DNA from: an uncultured Bacteroidota bacterium
GTDB taxonomy: Bacteria > Bacteroidota > Bacteroidia > Flavobacteriales > Flavobacteriaceae
Direction of reading: 5' to 3'
Assembly: GCA_902581145.1 (NCBI GenBank)
Contig: CACHNE010000005.1
Location: 1-64,000 of the forward strand
DNA: 64,000 bases
Shown here: positions 59,127-64,000 of the stretch, one piece after another
Layout: each line of letters opens with the position of its first letter
Numbering within the stretch: the first letter of the stretch is position 1
The notes under the pieces: generated by a model
The model's database searches: none
What the model was told of the DNA's origin: nothing
What the model saw: the letters and a program-made list of their open reading frames with translations, nothing else
Program-made: the position numbers and the translations under genes

Positions 59127-60719
59127 ATGGAATTTAAATTTAAGAAGATACCACAAGAGTTTGAGATAACTGAAAGGATAAAGCAAGATAACTTTCTGAT
59201 CAATGGAAATTTGGTTAAGTGGGATGGTGAGTTTTCACCTGTTTATTCTACAATCTCATCAACTCCTGAATATAAGCCTACTAAGCTTGGTGAAATACCA
59301 AGTTTGGGTAAAGATGAAGCTATTAAGGCGCTAGACTCTGCTTGTAATGCATTTGATAAAGGTAAGGGTTTATGGCCAACGATGAAGGTTGTTGATCGCA
59401 TTAATGCAATGGAAAACTTCGTTAAAGAAATGAAGCAGAAAAGAGATATAGTTGTAAAGTTATTAATGTGGGAGATTGGAAAAAACCATACTGATTCTCA
59501 AAAAGAATTTGACAGAACCGTAGATTACATATACGATACAATAGAAGCTTACAAGAAAATTGATAGAGATTCTGCAAAATTTCAAAAACATAGTGGTATT
59601 AATGCACACATTCGTAGGGGACCACTTGGTGTAGTGCTTTGTTTAGGACCATATAATTATCCATTGAATGAGACATTTTGTCTTTTAATTCCAGCTTTAA
59701 TTATGGGTAATACAGTGATATTTAAGCCTGCTAAACACGGTGTGCTATTAATATCTCCATTAATGGAAGCTTTCAAAAAACATTTTCCACCCGGTGTAGT
59801 AAATATTTTATTTGGAAGAGGTAGGGTTTTAGCAACTCCTATTATGGAGTCTGGTAAAGTAAATGTCTTGGCACTAATAGGACACAGTTCATCTGCTAAT
59901 TCCTTACAAGAATCTCATCCAAAGAAAAATAGACTAAGATTAGTCTTGGGTCTTGAGGCAAAAAATCCAGCGATTATATTACCAGATGCTGACTTAGACT
60001 TAACGATTCAAGAATGTATTAATGGATCCCTTTCTTATAACGGACAAAGATGTACCGCTCTTAAAATAATTTATGTCCACGATGAAATTAGAGATGAATT
60101 TATCAACAGATTTTCTAAGGCTGTTGATGAACTAAAATACGGAAATCCATGGGAGGAGAACGTTAGGTTAACTCCGCTACCAGAACCAAATAAACCCAAA
60201 TACATACAATCACTAATTGCTGATGCAAAACAGAAGGGTGCTAAGATAGTTAATCCTAAAGGTGGAGTTCAATGTGAAAATTATGTATATCCAGCTATTT
60301 TATACCCTGTCACTAAAGATATGAGTGTTTATAAAGAAGAGCAGTTTGGACCAGTGATTCCAATAATTTCATTTAAAGATATTAATGAACCTCTTGATGA
60401 TATGGCAGAATCAAATTACGGACAACAGGTTAGTATTTTCGGAAAGGAAACAAAGAAGCTAGGACCTCTAATTGACACCTTAGTTAATTTAGTTTGTAGG
60501 GTCAACATAAATAGCTCATGTCAACGAGGCCCCGATATTTATCCATTTACAGGAAGAAAAGATTCTGCATTCAGTACATTAAGTGTTCATGATGCACTAA
60601 GATCATTTTCAATTCGTACGTTTGTTGCCTCAAAGGATAATAATGAAAATAATAAGATAATCAAAGATTTGTTAAGTTCTGATAATTCTAACTTTGTATC
60701 TACAGATTATATTCTTTAG
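59127..60719 (+). CDS. gapN: NADP-dependent non-phosphorylating glyceraldehyde-3-phosphate dehydrogenase
   Basis: GapN oxidises glyceraldehyde 3-phosphate directly to 3-phosphoglycerate and yields NADPH. The 530-residue aldehyde dehydrogenase has [17 protein letters not shown] (cofactor loop), the catalytic Glu in [10 protein letters not shown], and the catalytic Cys in [31 protein letters not shown] near the end fits GapN. An upstream in-frame ATG at 59091 would add 12 residues with no family match, so 59127 is preferred. It is divergent from the glycosyltransferase gene. Confidence 0.9.
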   Translation: MEFKFKKIPQEFEITERIKQDNFLINGNLVKWDGEFSPVYSTISSTPEYKPTKLGEIPSLGKDEAIKALDSACNAFDKGKGLWPTMKVVDRINAMENFVKEMKQKRDIVVKLLMWEIGKNHTDSQKEFDRTVDYIYDTIEAYKKIDRDSAKFQKHSGINAHIRRGPLGVVLCLGPYNYPLNETFCLLIPALIMGNTVIFKPAKHGVLLISPLMEAFKKHFPPGVVNILFGRGRVLATPIMESGKVNVLALIGHSSSANSLQESHPKKNRLRLVLGLEAKNPAIILPDADLDLTIQECINGSLSYNGQRCTALKIIYVHDEIRDEFINRFSKAVDELKYGNPWEENVRLTPLPEPNKPKYIQSLIADAKQKGAKIVNPKGGVQCENYVYPAILYPVTKDMSVYKEEQFGPVIPIISFKDINEPLDDMAESNYGQQVSIFGKETKKLGPLIDTLVNLVCRVNINSSCQRGPDIYPFTGRKDSAFSTLSVHDALRSFSIRTFVASKDNNENNKIIKDLLSSDNSNFVSTDYIL

Positions 60720-60776
60720 ATAATTTTCTTTTTTTTAATAAATATTATTTACATTAGACCAATCAATATTTAAAAA

Positions 60777-60836
60777 ATGCTATTTTTTAACTACAACTTT
60801 AACTTCTATTACTTCTTTTATTTAAAAAGGATGTAG
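60777..60836 (+). CDS. Phe/Tyr-rich leader peptide of the pheA operon
   Basis: A 19-codon frame encodes MLFFNYNFNFYYFFYLKRM and stops at TAG (60834-60836). Six Phe and four Tyr codons fall within 13 positions, including the run FYYFFY. It lies 63 bases before the pheA ATG and just before a hairpin terminator. This is the design of an attenuator leader peptide that senses charged tRNA-Phe and tRNA-Tyr. A TACATTAG box (60750-60757), one mismatch from TAnnTTTG, could be the promoter. Confidence 0.88.
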   Translation: MLFFNYNFNFYYFFYLKRM

Positions 60837-60877
60837 AGGCTGTTGTAATATAACTAATCAAAATTATTTATGGTCTC
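60836..60877 (+). promoter_or_regulatory. Candidate antiterminator of the pheA leader
   Basis: GAGGCTGT (60836-60843) can pair with ATGGTCTC (60870-60877) over 8 bp with three G-U pairs. TAAT (60846-60849) can also pair with ATTA (60863-60866). The pairing would block the terminator stem. It is weaker than the trp counterpart. Confidence 0.5.
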
Positions 60878-60899
60878 GAAATTTCGAGACTTTTTTTTT
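60872..60899 (+). terminator. Attenuator terminator directly before pheA
   Basis: GTCTCGAAATTTCGAGAC (60873-60890) is a perfect palindrome with a 7-bp stem and 4-base loop, followed by nine T (60891-60899). The pheA ATG starts at 60900, immediately after the T-tract. Confidence 0.9.
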
Positions 60900-61727
60900 A
60901 TGAAAAAAAATATAGGTATACAGGGAATAAAGGGTTCATTTCATCACATAGTTGCAAATAACTATTTTGAAGAAGATATTAATTTGATTGAATATCTCTC
61001 CTTCGAAGAATTGATTTTAAATTTATTTTATGACAAAATAGATTATGCTATTATGGCAATAGAAAATTCTACTGCTGGATCTATTATTCCTAATTATGCA
61101 TTGATTGATGAATATGGAGTAAATATTGTAGGTGAATATTATCTTCAAATAACACATAATTTGATTGCCTTAAAAGGTCAATCAATTGAAGATATAAAAG
61201 AAGTTCAGTCTCATCCCATGGCTCTTCTACAATGCAGAGATTTTTTTAAAGATAATGCTGATATTGTTTTAATTGAGGATAAGGATACGGCTCAGGTAGC
61301 AAAGAAAATTTCTGAAAATAAAATAAAGGGTTTAGGTGCAATTGCAAGTGATTTAGCCTCAAAAATTTATGGGCTTGATATTATAAATGACAATATTCAA
61401 ACTATAAAAAAGAATCAAACAAGATTTGTTATTCTTCAAAAAAAAAGTCTGACTAAAAACTTAAATTTTAATAAGGCATCGGTAAAATTTGAATTGGATC
61501 ATAAAAGGGGAAGCTTAGCAGCTATTTTAAATGTTTTAAGTGATTGTAAGTTGAATTTAACAAAGATACAATCAATGCCTATGATTCAAACTCCGTGGAA
61601 ATACTCATTTTTTGTTGATGTCACTTTTGATAAATTAGAAGATTATATTAAGGCTAAATCTATAATTGAAATTATGGCTAAAGATTTTAAAGTATTAGGT
61701 GAATATAAAAACTCTAAAGATGATTGA
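60900..61727 (+). CDS. pheA: Prephenate dehydratase
   Basis: PheA converts prephenate to phenylpyruvate. The 275-residue protein, starting MKKNIGIQGIKGSFHH, has the catalytic block NQTRFVIL with the Thr-Arg-Phe (about residue 178) and a C-terminal ACT domain (residues about 195-270). An in-frame ATG at 60870 lies inside the terminator and is discarded. The Phe-binding ESRP motif of other bacteria is replaced by QSMP, so allostery may differ. It is monofunctional, without a fused chorismate mutase. Confidence 0.94.
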   Translation: MKKNIGIQGIKGSFHHIVANNYFEEDINLIEYLSFEELILNLFYDKIDYAIMAIENSTAGSIIPNYALIDEYGVNIVGEYYLQITHNLIALKGQSIEDIKEVQSHPMALLQCRDFFKDNADIVLIEDKDTAQVAKKISENKIKGLGAIASDLASKIYGLDIINDNIQTIKKNQTRFVILQKKSLTKNLNFNKASVKFELDHKRGSLAAILNVLSDCKLNLTKIQSMPMIQTPWKYSFFVDVTFDKLEDYIKAKSIIEIMAKDFKVLGEYKNSKDD

Positions 61728-62862
61728 ATTTTCAAAAAGAATAGAAGGATTAAGTGAGTATTATTTTTCCTCTAAGCTGAGAGAGGTAAAGTCTTTAATT
61801 GACTCTGGAGAAGATATTATCAATCTTGGAATTGGGAGTCCAGATTTATCTCCTCCAAATCCAGTTATAAAAAAATTAAAAGATTCGTTAAATGTTACTG
61901 GAGCGCATAAATATCAAAGCTATATCGGAGTTGAAAGATTTAGAATGGAAATATCAAATTTTTATAAGTTGCATTATGATTGTGATTTAAATTATCAATC
62001 TGAAATTTTACCATTGATTGGAAGTAAGGAGGGAATTTTTCATATTTCAATGTCTTTTCTTTCAGAAGATGATAAAGTCTTAATACCAAATCCCGGATAT
62101 CCAACATATTCTTCAATAACAAAGTTGATTGGAAATGAAATTATATATTATGATTTAAATGAAAAAAATAACTGGTTACCTGACTTGGATCAATTAACTA
62201 AACTTGATTTATCTGGTGTTAAGATAATGTGGATTAATTATCCACATATGCCAACAGGAGCAGTAGCATCCCGTGAGTATTTTTCTAAAATTATAAATTT
62301 TGCGAAGTCTAATAATATTTTAATCGTAAATGATAATCCATATAGTTTCATTTTAAATGATAATCCGTTAAGCATTATGAATGTTAAAGGAGCAAGAGAT
62401 ATTTGTATTGAGTTAAATTCTTTAAGTAAAAGTTTTAACATGGCTGGATGGAGATTAGGGTTTGCTGTGTCAAATCCAGAATACATTTCAAATATTTTAA
62501 AGGTAAAAAGTAATGTTGATTCAGGCATGTTTTTTCCTCTTCAAATGGGTGCTGTCTCAGCATTAAGTCAATCAAAGGATTGGTTTAAAAATTTGAACTT
62601 TGAATATTCAAAAAGAAGAAAATTAGTATGGGAATTAGCTGATAAATTAAATTGTGATTTTTCAAGATCTTCATCAGGAATGTTTGTTTGGGCTAAGATT
62701 AAAAGTAATAAAACCTCTATAGATTATGTGGATAATCTTTTAAATGAAAAAGGTATTTTTATTGCACCTGGTAGTATTTTTGGATCAAATGGTGAAGGAT
62801 ATGTAAGGATTTCACTCTGCAATTCTGAAACCAATATTAAGAAAGCAATTTCAAGATTATGA
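61720..62862 (+). CDS. Pyridoxal-phosphate aminotransferase (aromatic/aspartate type)
   Basis: The fold-type I aminotransferase has 380 residues from the ATG at 61720, overlapping the pheA end by eight bases. It shows the PLP-lysine block NSLSKSFNMAGWRLGF (about residue 236), NYPHMPTGA, and IVNDNPYSF. In this operon it most likely makes phenylalanine and tyrosine from their keto acids. A GTG at 61699 would extend it into pheA and is less likely. Relatives also include LL-diaminopimelate aminotransferases. Confidence 0.88.
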   Translation: MIEFSKRIEGLSEYYFSSKLREVKSLIDSGEDIINLGIGSPDLSPPNPVIKKLKDSLNVTGAHKYQSYIGVERFRMEISNFYKLHYDCDLNYQSEILPLIGSKEGIFHISMSFLSEDDKVLIPNPGYPTYSSITKLIGNEIIYYDLNEKNNWLPDLDQLTKLDLSGVKIMWINYPHMPTGAVASREYFSKIINFAKSNNILIVNDNPYSFILNDNPLSIMNVKGARDICIELNSLSKSFNMAGWRLGFAVSNPEYISNILKVKSNVDSGMFFPLQMGAVSALSQSKDWFKNLNFEYSKRRKLVWELADKLNCDFSRSSSGMFVWAKIKSNKTSIDYVDNLLNEKGIFIAPGSIFGSNGEGYVRISLCNSETNIKKAISRL

Positions 62863-63713
62863 AAAAGAAAATTTATGTGATTGGTGTTGGTCTCATTGGT
62901 GGCAGTTTTGCAATTGATATGAGAAAGTTATTTCCAAAATCTACAATTATTGGAATAGACAAGTCAGAAATTCACCTTCAGAAAGCTCTTGAGCTAAAGT
63001 TAATTGATGAAAAATCTGAACTTTCAAAAATAAATAATCCAGATATTATTGTAATTTCAGTCCCTGTTAAATCCATACTTAAAATTCTGCCGATTGTTTT
63101 AAAATCTGTTAATAGTAACAGCTTAGTTATCGATTTTGGTTCCACAAAAAAAAGTATTTGCCAAATTGTAAAAGACCATCCTAATCGTCAAAATTTTCTA
63201 GCTACTCACCCGATCGCTGGAACAGAATTCTCAGGACCCGTGGCTGCTCATGAAGGCTTATTTGAAGGAAAAAATATAATTGTATGCGATAAGGATGAAA
63301 CAGATAAATCAATACTTGAGCTTGGCCTAAAAATATTTAATTTAATGAAAATGAAAATTGGCTATATGGACTCTGATTCTCATGATAAGCATATTGCTTT
63401 CGTTTCACATTTATCCCATATAAGTTCTTTCATGTTAGGTAAAACCGTGATGGATGAAGAAAAAAATGAAAAGAATATTTTTGAAATGGCTGGAAGTGGT
63501 TTTGAATCAACAGTAAGATTGGCAAAAAGCTCACCTGAAACGTGGACAGATATTTTTGAGGATAATAAAAAAAATATTATTAAATCATTAGATGATTACA
63601 TTGAAAATTTAGTATATATAAATTCTTTGATTAAAAAAGATAGATTCGATGAAGTTGAATCCCAATTAAAGTCAATTAATTATATAAAAACAATTTTAAA
63701 AGGAATAAATTAG
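62859..63713 (+). CDS. tyrA: Prephenate dehydrogenase
   Basis: TyrA oxidises prephenate to 4-hydroxyphenylpyruvate for tyrosine. The 284-residue protein begins with the NAD-binding VIGVGLIGGSFAIDMR, then SVPVKSI, the substrate block ATHPIAGTEFSGP (about residue 115), and HIAFVSHLSHI. It overlaps the aminotransferase by four bases (ATGA). No ACT domain is present. Confidence 0.95.
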   Translation: MKKKIYVIGVGLIGGSFAIDMRKLFPKSTIIGIDKSEIHLQKALELKLIDEKSELSKINNPDIIVISVPVKSILKILPIVLKSVNSNSLVIDFGSTKKSICQIVKDHPNRQNFLATHPIAGTEFSGPVAAHEGLFEGKNIIVCDKDETDKSILELGLKIFNLMKMKIGYMDSDSHDKHIAFVSHLSHISSFMLGKTVMDEEKNEKNIFEMAGSGFESTVRLAKSSPETWTDIFEDNKKNIIKSLDDYIENLVYINSLIKKDRFDEVESQLKSINYIKTILKGIN

Positions 63714-63716
63714 AAT

Positions 63717-64000
63717 ATGAAGAATAGTAAAAATTTGAGAAAATGGTTGGATGATATGAATCTTTCACATCCACTTTTAATTGCAGGACCATGTAGTGCC
63801 GAAACTGAGAATCAAGTTTTAGATATTGCCCACCAGCTTAAAGATTCAGATACAATAGTTTATAGAGCAGGTATTTGGAAGCCAAGAACAAGACCTGGAA
63901 ATTTTGAAGGTGTTGGTTCCTTAGCATTACAGTGGATGAAAAAAGTAAAAAAAGAGACAGGAATTCTTACTACCACCGAGGTTGCTAATGCTAACCATGT
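63717..64000 (+). CDS. 3-deoxy-7-phosphoheptulonate synthase (DAHP synthase), partial
   Basis: The frame starts with ATG at 63717, four bases after tyrA, and runs off the window end after 94 full codons. It has the DAHP synthase opening LLIAGPCSAETENQVLDIA and the phosphoenolpyruvate-site block GIWKPRTRPGNFEGVG. In Bacteroidota this type is usually fused to a chorismate mutase at the C-terminus, which cannot be seen here. As the first step of the aromatic pathway, its place under the same attenuator makes sense. Confidence 0.9.
   Translation, partial: MKNSKNLRKWLDDMNLSHPLLIAGPCSAETENQVLDIAHQLKDSDTIVYRAGIWKPRTRPGNFEGVGSLALQWMKKVKKETGILTTTEVANANH

Noticed and set aside
60870..60899. Upstream in-frame ATG extending PheA by ten residues
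   Set aside because: It lies inside the terminator stem and T-tract, would encode a low-complexity start, and PheA homology begins at the ATG at 60900.
61699..61719. GTG start for the aminotransferase inside pheA
   Set aside because: The family N-terminus begins at the ATG at 61720, with a normal short overlap.

Overview
The window looks like chromosomal DNA from a member of the Bacteroidota, most likely a marine-type flavobacterium with a compact, strongly AT-rich genome. Lineage markers are a PorP/SprF-family protein, a GLPGLI-family protein, a DUF6089-type envelope protein, paired OmpH/Skp chaperones, class II (long) IlvC, a DAHP synthase of the Bacteroidota kind, and TAnnTTTG-like -7 promoter boxes. 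Genes are packed tightly, no gene-free stretch exceeds 300 bases, and I see no insertion sequence, prophage, CRISPR array, rRNA or obviously broken gene. The genus cannot be named from this sequence alone.

Layout. 1-8314: a partial minus-strand gene at the edge, a PorP/SprF-like protein, murI, and a minus-strand envelope operon (nadK, DUF6089, uppS, bamA, two ompH). 8405-20655: pdxJ, a hydrolase, then tig-clpP-clpX (protein quality control), a GH3-family ligase, a zinc-ribbon DUF2797 protein, a queuosine-precursor transporter, a folK-deoxynucleoside kinase fusion, an rRNA/tRNA methyltransferase-like gene and mutS. 20709-26101: a GH97 glycosidase, tRNA-Gly and tRNA-Leu, a multipass acyltransferase-like protein and a DEAD-box helicase. 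26220-32686: a complete trpEGDCFBA operon behind a leader peptide and attenuator. 32683-45327: waaA, a secreted amidohydrolase, lspA-fabD-folA-thyA, nupC, a DUF151 nuclease, etfAB, pdhB and hppA. 45358-51580: a second deoxynucleoside kinase, a hypothetical exported protein, and a GLPGLI-AlkB-TonB receptor cluster. 51684-58085: ilvDBNC-ilvA. 58066-64000: a family-90-type glycosyltransferase, gapN, and an aromatic amino acid operon (pheA, aminotransferase, tyrA, DAHP synthase cut by the window end) behind a Phe/Tyr-rich leader peptide and terminator.

The strongest theme is amino acid biosynthesis controlled by transcription attenuation. The trp leader has three consecutive Trp codons and a complete set of competing hairpins. 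The pheA leader encodes a 19-residue peptide with 6 Phe and 4 Tyr, whose terminator U-tract directly abuts the pheA start codon. A weaker hairpin plus T-tract sits just before ilvD. Other points of interest are an AlkB-type monooxygenase between a GLPGLI gene and a TonB-type receptor, the FolK-kinase fusion, a DUF2797 protein that resembles a zinc ribbon plus GIY-YIG-like core, an IlvA without its regulatory domain, TTG starts clustered in the envelope operon, and convergent gene pairs that share a TTAA stop.
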